Origin: Trichomonas vaginalis G3
Lineage: Eukaryota; Parabasalia; Trichomonadida; Trichomonadidae
DNA length: 64,000 nt
Assembly (NCBI RefSeq): GCF_026262505.1
Contig: NC_067204.1
Coordinates: 10,573,797 to 10,637,796, forward strand
Reading direction: 5' to 3'
Position numbers and translations under genes: made by a program. The notes below the pieces were generated by a model. The model was given only the letters and a program-made list of their open reading frames with translations. It searched no databases and was not told the origin of the DNA. Shown here piece by piece: positions 1 through 7,639 of this stretch. Numbering within the stretch: the first letter of the stretch is position 1; each line of letters starts with the position of its first letter.

Positions 1-38
1 TTTATGAAAAGATAACTGATGAAAATTATGAAAAGATT

Positions 39-692
39 ATGAATCATGTTTATAAATATGATCGCAAATTCCAACAAATCGGACTTCCTGCCAAATTAAT
101 TACAAGCTTAGCCGCTACATCTGCTGACGCAACAGTTGAAGACGTTATTATTTCATGCACAAAGATGGAAGTTTTAGAGGATAAATGCATTACACCAGGA
201 TACGGTTTAATTGAAGAATCAGTTAAAGCAATACCACGTTTATTTAGTAAGGAAGATCCATTCATGATTCCAGCTCAACATATTGACGTTCGTTCACTAA
301 ATGGAGGTTGCATCACTCCTGAAGGTATTAGCTCAGATTTTTCATACGCTCTTCATAATGTTACAGATGTTGTGTTAACATTTCCGAAGAATGCAATGCA
401 AAGAACAGTTTTAGAAAATCCAATGCTTCGAGGTCTTCAGGTCACTATAGATTCCAGAAACTTTCCCGATCAAGCGATGACCACAGTGGGTGACATATTC
501 TTTACACGTATGCTTCAAGCTTCTAATTTAGATGGGGTGAATGAATGCACAGAAGAATACGAGGACTCATTAACTAGACCACTGAATGATGATAATGGCA
601 CGCCATTAGCTAGAACATGGAAAGACCAAAATTATTCTTATGCACTATTCCAGTTCAACGTGATGGAGCGGGTATATTCTTTGATGGATTAG
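39..692 (+). pseudogene. Major capsid protein (double jelly-roll) remnant, C-terminal half
   Basis: The 217-residue frame corresponds in order and pattern to the C-terminal half of the capsid protein of element 2 (minus strand, 53.4-55.0 kb). The stretch CTKMEVLEDKC followed by a proline-bounded block and HIDVRSLNGG matches CEKFECKRIESRL and HQISVKDFAGEVG there. Further on, both share the pattern VxLTFPK/VLFRR, an NPxLRG/NPGIKY block and a Gly/Tyr-rich beta-strand region. In this family the protein forms hexameric capsomers of an icosahedral shell. The gene enters from the left window edge and is broken, so only part is visible. Homology to element 2 is read by eye; the capsid assignment follows from known Polinton gene content. 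Confidence 0.65.
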
Positions 693-1054
693 AAACTTTC
701 AACTCACAAGTTTACAGTACAAGTGAAAGCTTATCCAATCATTCAGGGTGTAAATGACACTTACTGTTCAAAGGTGACAAATCTCCTCAGGTTTGGTTTA
801 CTAGGACTACATATTGGACATGGACACCGGACGAAGGTTTTGAAATATCATCCAACAGGTACACCAACAGTATAGAATTCATATGATGAAATATTGATGA
901 ATAGAAATGTTTAAAATTATAAATTTATTTTTGATTAAATGGATTTAAATTCATCCACCCCTTATGAAAATTAACAGATGTATATAATACATACTAGATG
1001 ATATGATTAATGACATTGAGTGATAATAGAAATGCTCTATCTAAGGAAAAATTA

Positions 1055-1766
1055 ATGAAAATTCCATATTCTGAATGTTACTTAAATTCAATCACTGCAG
1101 CAATTGGTAAACAAAATAAAGGTAAAACATTAACGATATTAAAACAAATTATCATTATTGCTAACACTTCCCCCATTCACATGTGTTAATTTATATCAAC
1201 CGTTCAGGTTCACCTTCAGATGATACATTTGAATCTTTAAAGCATTTAATCAAAATTCCAATTATTTATTTATCACAAGAAGAAGCAGAAGATTATTTAA
1301 AAAACTTTTTAATGTATAAAGAATTATATAATACAATCAAGAAGCAAGGATTAGAGGATAAAATTATTGATAAACAACGGGATGAATTATTTGAAACACT
1401 TTCTATTTCAAATTTTGATAGAGAATTTTTGCATTCACTCATTTTTCTAGATGATGCAGTGAAATCAAAACTAATAACAAATGAGAAATCATATTTTAAT
1501 CAGTTATTAACTCAATGTCGACACATTCAGTGTTCATTCTTTATGACTGTTCAATATTTCAAAGCATTAAGCACAAACATTAAATCAAACCTGTCCACCC
1601 TTTTCATTTTCAGTGGTTTAGTCGTCAACAGTTGAACGTTATGCTTTATCAAGTGAATTTACCAATGAGCATTAATGAACTTTACACACAATATCAGCAA
1701 TTAGGTGAACATGGAAAAATAATAGTTGATTTAAATAAAGGAGTGTTTTTGATTAACTTTTTATAA
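1055..1766 (+). pseudogene. FtsK/HerA-type genome-packaging ATPase remnant
   Basis: The region encodes a P-loop-like stretch (IGKQNKGKTLT) near its start and, downstream, a hydrophobic strand ending in acidic residues (LIFLDDAVKSKL) typical of Walker B. This is followed by a CRHIQCSFFMTVQYFKALS segment, the usual sensor region of A32/FtsK-HerA packaging ATPases (a search for a colleague molecule ending in Q). In Polintons this ATPase pumps DNA into the capsid. The element 2 counterpart is at 48.6-49.5 kb on the minus strand, with LLILDDFALIL and HFNISVVICVQTAKSL in the same order. The gene lies directly after the capsid gene on the same strand. It is broken, with about two breaks. Confidence 0.7.
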
Positions 1767-1796
1767 TTAATTTTTATTTTTTATTTATAATTAAAC

Positions 1797-2540
1797 ATGA
1801 CAGAAATAGCAAATCTTCTACAGGTTCCATTAAAACAAGGAACAAACAAAAAGGGTGCATATAATAGAACTATGAAAGTTCCAGACGGAATGAAAGAATT
1901 AGTTCATATTGTTGCTGGTCTTCAAAAAGATGTTAAACAAATGAGAAACGTTTTAACATTACCAGAAGCTCAAGCATATGCCAAACGTCATGGACCAAAT
2001 TGGGAAGCACACGAAGCAGACATTACAGGTCCAAATGGAAAACCTGATGGTATAAATGAAGTTTTCGTTACTGATGGTCAAGGTAATATTAAAGTCATAA
2101 ATGGGTATAAATTAACAATGACGGATTATCCTAAACGTAAAGCATATAATGAATGTTATCCTATGCAATTTGATGAAAATGGAAAAGCTGTTAAACAATA
2201 CATTGGAGAAGGTGAACATGGTCCAATTAATTCATACCGTCATAATCCATATTCTTATTTCAATGAAGAATTAAATGCTATTGAAGAGGGACCGGATGGA
2301 TTACCACGATATGTTAATCAGTTTGATGGTCAATATGCAAATTTGAGACCTGAAATTCCAGCTAAGAAATTCTTTAAAGTTGCTTTATTCGATCCAGTGT
2401 TCAATGAACAGAAAGAAGCAATGAAAGCAGAATTTAAACCAATTCAAGTGGCAAGAATTTCTTCATCTTCACTTTCAGAAGCGTTCAAGGAATTGATAAA
2501 GAAACCACTTTATTCTCAACAGGTTATAACTTTGATTTAA
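1797..2540 (+). CDS. Maverick protein of unknown function
   Basis: A 247-residue frame with its ATG directly behind an AT-only stretch (TTTTTATTTTTTATTTATAATTAAAC), which is the usual start context in this element. The protein is soluble-looking, rich in Asn, Gly, Pro and Tyr in the middle ([20 protein letters not shown]), and has no membrane segment or recognisable enzyme motif. It sits between the packaging ATPase and the pair of small genes shared with element 2, so a virion or assembly role is a reasonable guess from position only. The locus may extend somewhat beyond this frame. I do not recognise the family and see no clear counterpart in element 2. Confidence 0.5.
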   Translation: MTEIANLLQVPLKQGTNKKGAYNRTMKVPDGMKELVHIVAGLQKDVKQMRNVLTLPEAQAYAKRHGPNWEAHEADITGPNGKPDGINEVFVTDGQGNIKVINGYKLTMTDYPKRKAYNECYPMQFDENGKAVKQYIGEGEHGPINSYRHNPYSYFNEELNAIEEGPDGLPRYVNQFDGQYANLRPEIPAKKFFKVALFDPVFNEQKEAMKAEFKPIQVARISSSSLSEAFKELIKKPLYSQQVITLI

Positions 2541-2778
2541 TTAAAGAAAGTGATAGACGTAAATTAGAAAAATCAGATGGTTTTAAGAATGCATGTAATG
2601 AAATGATTAAAGATATTGTAAATGATAAAATAAGACTGGAAGAAACTCAAAGCAATATCAATAACATAATTGGTGTAGTTACAAAGAAAGTATAAGCAAA
2701 CAATGATGAACCTTGGGATATTACCGTAACAACTAAATAAAACTTTAAATATATTTTTCTTTTTTTATTCAATTATAA

Positions 2779-3162
2779 ATGAGAAGACGTTTCACAAGTC
2801 AAAAGAACACTAACGCAAAAGCAGAGATTACGGTTGGTTATAACGTAAATGATGATAAATCACGAATTATTCAAAATGTTAAAGTTAATGTTAGCCCCGA
2901 ATTAACAAGGTCAGCAACTCAACCAAATTTATTACCTCGTGACTTACCGAAAAAGAAGGAGGAGCAAAATAAAGAAGATGGAGACCCAATCATTTTATCT
3001 GAACCCGGTAAAGAACCTGTTGAAATTCCCACTTATCCAACATACCCCCCACCTCTTTCATCAAACATCGAGAACCCAGGAATCTACGATTACAGTCGCA
3101 ATGCGCCATATAAAATAGACATTAATTCTGAATTAATGAAAATTTACCGTGATAATAACTGA
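2779..3162 (+). CDS. Small Maverick structural-type protein, first of a conserved gene pair
   Basis: A 127-residue, charged, Pro-rich protein starting with MRRRFTSQK, without membrane segments. Element 2 has a protein of the same style and place at 52805-53110 (start MSFPKNRSVSVSK). In both, a basic N terminus is followed by a region of short beta-type repeats, then a Pro/acidic stretch with a TYP motif (IPTYPTYPPP here, EQPTYPEVSRDL there), and the next gene begins at or before the stop codon. The preserved pairing suggests a virion or assembly component, but no function is known to me. Its ATG follows TTTTTTTATTCAATTATAA, the start-proximal motif used by this element. Confidence 0.6.
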   Translation: MRRRFTSQKNTNAKAEITVGYNVNDDKSRIIQNVKVNVSPELTRSATQPNLLPRDLPKKKEEQNKEDGDPIILSEPGKEPVEIPTYPTYPPPLSSNIENPGIYDYSRNAPYKIDINSELMKIYRDNN

Positions 3163-3475
3163 TAATTATGATTCAATAATAAATTTAATTGATCAATCCG
3201 GTTTAATTATTTTACCTTATGAATCATTAATTCACATTATCGCCATTCTTTGTGATGTTCAGGATTCAGACGTTAAGATTCAATTTTTCATAGATGATGA
3301 GGTTTCATGCTGCGGAACAGTTGCAAAAATAAATCCTATAAAGGATATTAGCACAATTAAGATATCAAAGAACGGAACAACAACTGAACTACATTTAACT
3401 TATAATGATATTTATAATAAAATAGTTGATGAATATAAAATATCACTTGAAAAATTCTTTGTTAAGGCTATTTAA
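3149..3475 (+). CDS. Small Maverick protein, second of a conserved gene pair (CCG motif)
   Basis: A 108-residue frame overlapping the end of the previous gene. Its middle has ESLIHIIAILCDVQDSDVKI followed about ten residues later by a CCGTV motif. The element 2 protein at 52530-52805 has HEILKELLKLLTEADDINI and then ACCGVSYNVI. Both end in a short region of alternating hydrophobic residues. The shared double cysteine and shared position after the basic/Pro-rich partner make the pair homologous in my reading. The function is unknown. The exact start codon is uncertain because no ATG opens this frame; translation may depend on the upstream gene. Confidence 0.55.
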   Translation: MIITDNYDSIINLIDQSGLIILPYESLIHIIAILCDVQDSDVKIQFFIDDEVSCCGTVAKINPIKDISTIKISKNGTTTELHLTYNDIYNKIVDEYKISLEKFFVKAI

Positions 3476-3611
3476 TATTCAAGCATTAACATTATTGAAT
3501 AATAATCCTTTGAATCATAATCAATAATAATTGACCTTTCACCAGTTTCTATTGTTTGTTTTATTTCTTTTTGTTCCCCACTATCTGGATCGGTCATTGT
3601 AATTGTTTTTG

Positions 3612-3950
3612 TTATAGTATCAGCTTTATCTTTAACTTCAATCTTTTTTCCATCGGATATTTAAACCAAAATTCCAAAAATTCGATATTGTCAATCTGTT
3701 CATATTTTAATCTATCAATTACATTTTTAATACCATCTGAAAATCTTATGAAATGGTCATTATATGGGTTTGATTGAACTAAATTTGAATGAAGTGAAAT
3801 ATAACCCGATGATGAATATGACATTGACTCATATTTTCTGAAAACACTAAAATTTATAACATGAATGAATTTCTTATTCGTTGAATTTATGAATTCTTGA
3901 GGTAATCTTATTCTAGTTTTATTTATCACTGGAAAATAACGCTTTACCAT
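3612..3950 (-). CDS. Possible minor capsid-type protein, divergent from next gene
   Basis: Reading from the ATG at 3950 gives a protein of about 112 residues beginning MVKRYFPVINKTRIRLPQEF. It has a pattern of short hydrophobic strands (KFIHVINFSVF, GYISLHSNLVQ, IEFLEFWFKY) like a jelly-roll, but no signature that names it. An in-frame TTG at 3977 would lengthen it by nine residues, yet the ATG at 3950 leaves a 20-bp spacer to the divergent gene at 3971, the same layout as three other divergent pairs in the window. The family is not recognised with confidence; a minor capsid or penton-like role is inferred from strand pattern and neighbours. Confidence 0.45.
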   Translation of the reverse strand: MVKRYFPVINKTRIRLPQEFINSTNKKFIHVINFSVFRKYESMSYSSSGYISLHSNLVQSNPYNDHFIRFSDGIKNVIDRLKYEQIDNIEFLEFWFKYPMEKRLKLKIKLIL

Positions 3951-3970
3951 ATTTTTAATCGTAATAAAAA
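3951..3970. promoter_or_regulatory. 20-bp bidirectional promoter-like spacer
   Basis: Between two outward-facing ATGs (3950 minus, 3971 plus) there are only 20 bases: ATTTTTAATCGTAATAAAAA. The sequence is nearly symmetrical, so each gene sees a T-run, a TA step and an A-run before its ATG. Three spacers of 17-18 bp in element 2 have the same form, at 37206, 39434 and 53111. The role as a shared start-site element is inferred. Confidence 0.5.
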
Positions 3971-4681
3971 ATGTCAATTATCAATATTATTTCGAATAAT
4001 AGCTGTGAATTAAATTTAACAGTTAGCGGAATTTATAATGTTACTCTCGTTTCTGTGAGTGGTAAATTTAATCCCATTCTTTTAGACCCTTCAGATTATA
4101 TATCATTTATTAAAGATGACCTTGAAAAAACATATGATATGTATATAAATAATGTGATAACGAAATGGGATATTAACATGATTTTAAGTTATTTAAATGA
4201 ATCATTTATCATATGGTATGAAGAAAATTTTAAATCAAAACCTGATAAACTTTTTGAACTTGATGAAATAAATAACTTTATTAAATTTCCGCTGAAAATT
4301 AAATTTTGTACTCCTCATCTTCGTTCATTGTTGGGGATATTAAATTTTGAAAAAGATGTTGGGGATGTTTTGTATTCTGACACTGGTTCCAATTTCATTT
4401 TAATCAAATGTGATAAAGTTAATACCCCAATGAGATTTTCACATCAAACATTAGACCCTAACTCTTACCCATCAATACAAAACATTTTATCCATCAACTT
4501 AAACATATTTTCTTTATCATATCCGTTTCAATTATCCGGGAATTCATTTATTCTTCATTCAAAAGATTTATCAAATATTAAATTTAGAATAACTGACCTA
4601 TTTGATTGTGATTTAGAATTCATGAATGAAATATTATGGCAATTTCAAATAGAAAAAATAGGTGATGAGATAACGGATTAA
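3971..4681 (+). CDS. Possible minor capsid (penton-like) protein of element 1
   Basis: A 236-residue protein without membrane segments. The C-terminal part carries a block NSFILHSKDLSNIKFRITDL followed by a beta-rich end (EILWQFQIEKI). The pattern resembles the minor capsid/penton-type proteins of Polintons and related viruses, where a strand, an HS-type turn and an I-x-I-x-D strand precede the last sheet. The element 2 locus at 36359-37205 shows IIVHASFSGA, then ISDFQVWFTTDGRKR and a similar end, and in both elements the gene adjoins the fibre gene. The capsid role is an inference from this pattern and from position. Confidence 0.4.
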   Translation: MSIINIISNNSCELNLTVSGIYNVTLVSVSGKFNPILLDPSDYISFIKDDLEKTYDMYINNVITKWDINMILSYLNESFIIWYEENFKSKPDKLFELDEINNFIKFPLKIKFCTPHLRSLLGILNFEKDVGDVLYSDTGSNFILIKCDKVNTPMRFSHQTLDPNSYPSIQNILSINLNIFSLSYPFQLSGNSFILHSKDLSNIKFRITDLFDCDLEFMNEILWQFQIEKIGDEITD

Positions 4682-4705
4682 ATATTTATTTTTAAATCAT
4701 AATAA

Positions 4706-5407
4706 ATGATTAAACAACAGCAACCACAACAACTTAAGGCACAGACCATTACATACGCCATATATGCATATAATTCAAAGACGGCAGAACAAACGCAAAT
4801 GTTGAAATATGGAGATTTGGAGATAGTATTGAAAAATGACCATTTCGAATTCGTTTGCAAAGGTGGTGCAGTGATATCAAATATAAAAGAAATTTTATTT
4901 ATGAATTCAAAAATTAAAGGAATAACGGATGATATAACATCAATTCCACCAGAAGAACAAAGATATTACGCATTAAATGCATTTCCTAAAGTTTTGAAGA
5001 TTGGAAGATTTAATTTAAATGAGGAATTCATAAAAGGTTTCCTAAATGACATAATGAAGAAAGTAGATAAGGAATATGTGGATAGTGAATTAATGAAGAA
5101 GGTAGATAAGGAATATGTGGATAGTGAATTAATGAAGAAGGTAGATAAGGAATATGTTAATGAAAAAGATAATGAAATTATAGAAAGGGTTGAATGGTAT
5201 CATGAACGGACATCGAAGATTCTTAAAACTAAAGCTGATACAGGATGGGTTTCAGAATGTTTAGACCTTAAAGCAGATAAAACTTATGTTAACAATGAGT
5301 TAGAGGAGAAAGCAGATAAGAACCATACACATACAAGTTTTACAACTGTTGCTATAGAAAGTAAGGCGCCGTCGCGGTTCGAACCACAGACCTTGACCCC
5401 TCCATAA
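4706..5407 (+). CDS. Fibre-like Maverick protein with KxDKEYVDSEL repeats
   Basis: A 233-residue frame whose second half contains three near-identical 11-residue units of the form MKKVDKEYVDSEL (about residues 118-150), then ADKTYVNNELEEKADK and NHTHTSFTTVAIE. The same ADKTYVN(D/N)EL units and an HTHDFFATVGIE block occur in the element 2 fibre (37.2-38.5 kb). Repeats of this kind form trimeric stalks in phage tail fibres, and such a protein would sit on the virion surface for attachment. The 3' end of the frame runs into a tRNA-like sequence (5365-5438), so the last residues are probably not original. The direct repeats at 5056-5160 are nearly identical at the DNA level, suggesting recent unit duplication. 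Confidence 0.55.
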   Translation: MIKQQQPQQLKAQTITYAIYAYNSKTAEQTQMLKYGDLEIVLKNDHFEFVCKGGAVISNIKEILFMNSKIKGITDDITSIPPEEQRYYALNAFPKVLKIGRFNLNEEFIKGFLNDIMKKVDKEYVDSELMKKVDKEYVDSELMKKVDKEYVNEKDNEIIERVEWYHERTSKILKTKADTGWVSECLDLKADKTYVNNELEEKADKNHTHTSFTTVAIESKAPSRFEPQTLTPP

Positions 5408-5438
5408 CACCACCTTAGACCACTGTGCTACGTAGCCT
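5365..5438 (-). tRNA. tRNA-like sequence or tRNA fossil (A and B boxes), doubtful
   Basis: On the minus strand the sequence contains TAGCACAGTGG, which fits the RNA polymerase III A box, and 45 bases later GGTTCGAACC, a perfect B box. The T arm pairs well (TGTGG with CCGCG around TTCGAAC), three D-arm pairs form, and five of seven acceptor pairs form. I could not fold a normal anticodon arm, so no anticodon is assigned. It may be a decayed tRNA, a tRNA-derived insertion or chance. It is the only such sequence I found in the window. Confidence 0.3.
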
Positions 5439-5573
5439 GTCGACATAAGATTTTATAAATTGCATATTTGACGTAAATTTATTTCCCAGTTATTCAAAAA
5501 ATAATTAATTATTGAATAACCTAAAAACATTAACGATAAAATAAGTGATAACAAATTTTTATTTTTATCATAA

Positions 5574-5738
5574 ATGAATACCCCACAAGCTCAAAATTTA
5601 CCACGAATCATAACAAGGGAGGAAATGATAAAAATGATGCAAGAACATGTTAAAAATAACAAACCACTAAAATTGAGAAAATGTGGTTATGCAGTAATGA
5701 TGGAAAGAGAGATGTTGTCGAAGAGGAATAAAAATTAA
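5574..5738 (+). CDS. Small ORF, 54 residues
   Basis: The frame starts at an ATG directly behind AATTTTTATTTTTATCATAA, the standard start context of element 1, and encodes a charged peptide beginning MNTPQAQNLPRIITREEM with basic C terminus (SKRNKN). Its stop codon overlaps the stop codon of the convergent gene at 5735-5998 within TTAA. No family is recognised. The start context and the tight packing are the reasons to list it. Confidence 0.4.
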   Translation: MNTPQAQNLPRIITREEMIKMMQEHVKNNKPLKLRKCGYAVMMEREMLSKRNKN

Positions 5739-5998
5739 ATTTGGATTGAGTTTAAAAATTCATCTTTATTAAATTCATCTCTTCCAATCAATTTATTTAT
5801 TCTATTAAATTCTTTTATTTTTGCTTCACTCAGTTTAAGGATTGAACGATAAGTTTCTAATTTTTCGATTATTTCTTTATCATTTTCAACCCCACTGCAT
5901 TGCGACTTCTTTTTGTAATAGCATATTTTTGATTTAATTCTGTTTAGTTTCTTTTTATATTCATTGTCTGGACTCTTGACTGCTTTGTTGTCACTCAT
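5735..5998 (-). CDS. Small lysine-rich protein of element 1, unknown
   Basis: An 87-residue protein, highly charged (many Lys and Glu), probably helical with coiled-coil character (ENDKEIIEKLETYRSILKL and EAKIKEFNRINKLI). No enzymatic motif or membrane segment is visible. It is convergent with the 54-residue frame ending at 5738 and upstream of the integrase on the same strand. It could be a DNA-binding or scaffold peptide, but nothing in the sequence shows which. Confidence 0.45.
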   Translation of the reverse strand: MSDNKAVKSPDNEYKKKLNRIKSKICYYKKKSQCSGVENDKEIIEKLETYRSILKLSEAKIKEFNRINKLIGRDEFNKDEFLNSIQI

Positions 5999-6125
5999 TT
6001 TCTTACGAAATAAAAAAATTAAATATTATTTAAATATAATGGAGTAATAAAATAAATCGGAATTTCTATTAATTTATTGTCAACTTCAACTAATGCATTG
6101 CCGTTAATATATCTAACAAATTCAG

Positions 6126-7082
6126 CTATTGTGTCAAATCTTCGTCTTCTTTTGTCATTGATTTATCAGTTTTTCCATAATCGAGATGAATTAAAACTTT
6201 ATTTCCTTGTTTAAAATTCATGAGCCCCGAATTAATTTGTTCACGTTTAACATCATTTAACCTTTCCATTTGCTTTCTAATATATTCCCATTCTTTTGAA
6301 ATATCATTTTTCATTTCCACTGGTTTCATGTTTATAGTTCTATGCCATGTATTATTGTAATAATATACTAACTGCTGTATGATGGAGTCATGATTTCCAT
6401 CCCAGTATATCTGACCGTTAACCCCTAACGCATCTCTAAGAGTTCTCATTACCACATCAACTATTTTATTATGAAACGTATATGGAGAGGATGAAAAGTA
6501 AAAATTAATTTGTGGGAAATAATGAGCCATAGCTGCCTGAAATCCTTTATCACCATCACCCCTTATATTATCTACTCTTTCATGATCTAGTAAGTATTGT
6601 ATAGCTCTTCTTGTTTCCTGTTCTGTTTTCCCTTTCACCGGAATGCAATATAAATATCTGGTGTTAATGTTAATGGCAAATAAATAAGTAACGTTTCCTT
6701 TTGAATATTCCAGATGATCAATTTCGTATGAATATGGATATAGTGCAAATGAAGGGCGACTAAATTTTTCCTTTAACGGTTGAATTTTTGGGTCAATTGG
6801 TTTATTTAATATCTTGAAATCCTTTTTAAAATCTTTTTGCTTCTTTAATGTTTGAAATGGATATAATAAAGTGAATGATGAAGGATTAACTGAAGGAGGA
6901 GGTACTACTGTCGTTGGAGGTTTTGGTGTTGTAAGTGGTTTAATTTTATCTGCTTTGATTTTGGATTTCATTCCTCCTTTCATTAATTCTGGATGTATTC
7001 TATTCATTTGTTTTAAATATGTTGTATATAAAGGTTTGATATACTTTCCCGCTTCGAGTTTATGTTGAAGGATGAATTCCAA
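6126..7082 (-). CDS. Maverick retroviral-type integrase (rve), element 1
   Basis: A 318-residue frame with a Pro-rich linker (about residues 48-67) followed by an RNase H-fold integrase core. Catalytic acidic residues are seen in EIDHLEYSKG (about residue 117) and RGDGDKGFQAA (about 160). A third lies in the helix KIVDVVMRTLRD, where the acidic residue is Asp, as it also is in the element 2 integrase (GVIDSCIKILRD), so this looks like a trait of the family here. The core ends with YYYNNTWHRTINMKP, the usual post-core motif. Polinton integrases insert the element into host DNA and make 5-6 bp target duplications. The frame opens at a non-ATG codon, so the true start is unsettled. Confidence 0.85.
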   Translation of the reverse strand: MEFILQHKLEAGKYIKPLYTTYLKQMNRIHPELMKGGMKSKIKADKIKPLTTPKPPTTVVPPPSVNPSSFTLLYPFQTLKKQKDFKKDFKILNKPIDPKIQPLKEKFSRPSFALYPYSYEIDHLEYSKGNVTYLFAININTRYLYCIPVKGKTEQETRRAIQYLLDHERVDNIRGDGDKGFQAAMAHYFPQINFYFSSSPYTFHNKIVDVVMRTLRDALGVNGQIYWDGNHDSIIQQLVYYYNNTWHRTINMKPVEMKNDISKEWEYIRKQMERLNDVKREQINSGLMNFKQGNKVLIHLDYGKTDKSMTKEDEDLTQ

Positions 7083-7096
7083 AAGTTGATCTTCAT

Positions 7097-7537
7097 TTAA
7101 AAGTCGGCTGAATATGGTTTAACTAATGAATCATAAATTAAAGCTTGTGCATCATTTATGGTCTGAAGGACCTGGGCGTTTTGTACCATTTGTTTTTGTT
7201 CCTTTGGCTTTTGCGGCTCGGGATTATATAATTTATATAATTCATCAATATCTTCTTCTGTTAATACTTTATTTTTGAAATCTTTCAACTGTTTAAGCTG
7301 TGATTTAGTTTTTCCCTTTGTATATTCATTATTTTTAATTTTGTCTTTAATTTTAGAAATTATTTTATCATGATATTTCAAAATTTCATTTTTATAATAC
7401 GAATAATAATAATCCATATCATCACCCGTTATATTTTTATTATGTTTTTGGAGATATGCTTTTAAATCATAATAATCAAGAAAATTTTGATTAAATACTA
7501 AATCATCAATTAAAATTTTTAAATCTGTGTTATCCAT
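7097..7537 (-). CDS. Helical protein upstream of the integrase, unknown
   Basis: A 146-residue frame, rich in Lys, Asp and Tyr, with long helical stretches (YYLKAYLQK-like and IISKIKDKIKNNEY) and a Gln/Pro-rich C-terminal part (EPQKPKEQKQ). Its ATG at 7537 lies immediately behind TTTATTTTTTATATAA, as with other genes here. It lies 14 bases upstream of the integrase frame on the same strand, and may supply N-terminal sequence functionally associated with the integrase, but that is a guess. No family is recognised. Confidence 0.45.
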   Translation of the reverse strand: MDNTDLKILIDDLVFNQNFLDYYDLKAYLQKHNKNITGDDMDYYYSYYKNEILKYHDKIISKIKDKIKNNEYTKGKTKSQLKQLKDFKNKVLTEEDIDELYKLYNPEPQKPKEQKQMVQNAQVLQTINDAQALIYDSLVKPYSADF

Positions 7538-7639
7538 TTATATAAAAAATAAAATAAATGTTTTAAGGGTGCCCACCTCTTTGAATCATAGTACAAAACC
7601 ATTATTAACGGTTCCTTTTGTCTCTTCTGTGGCATTTCA

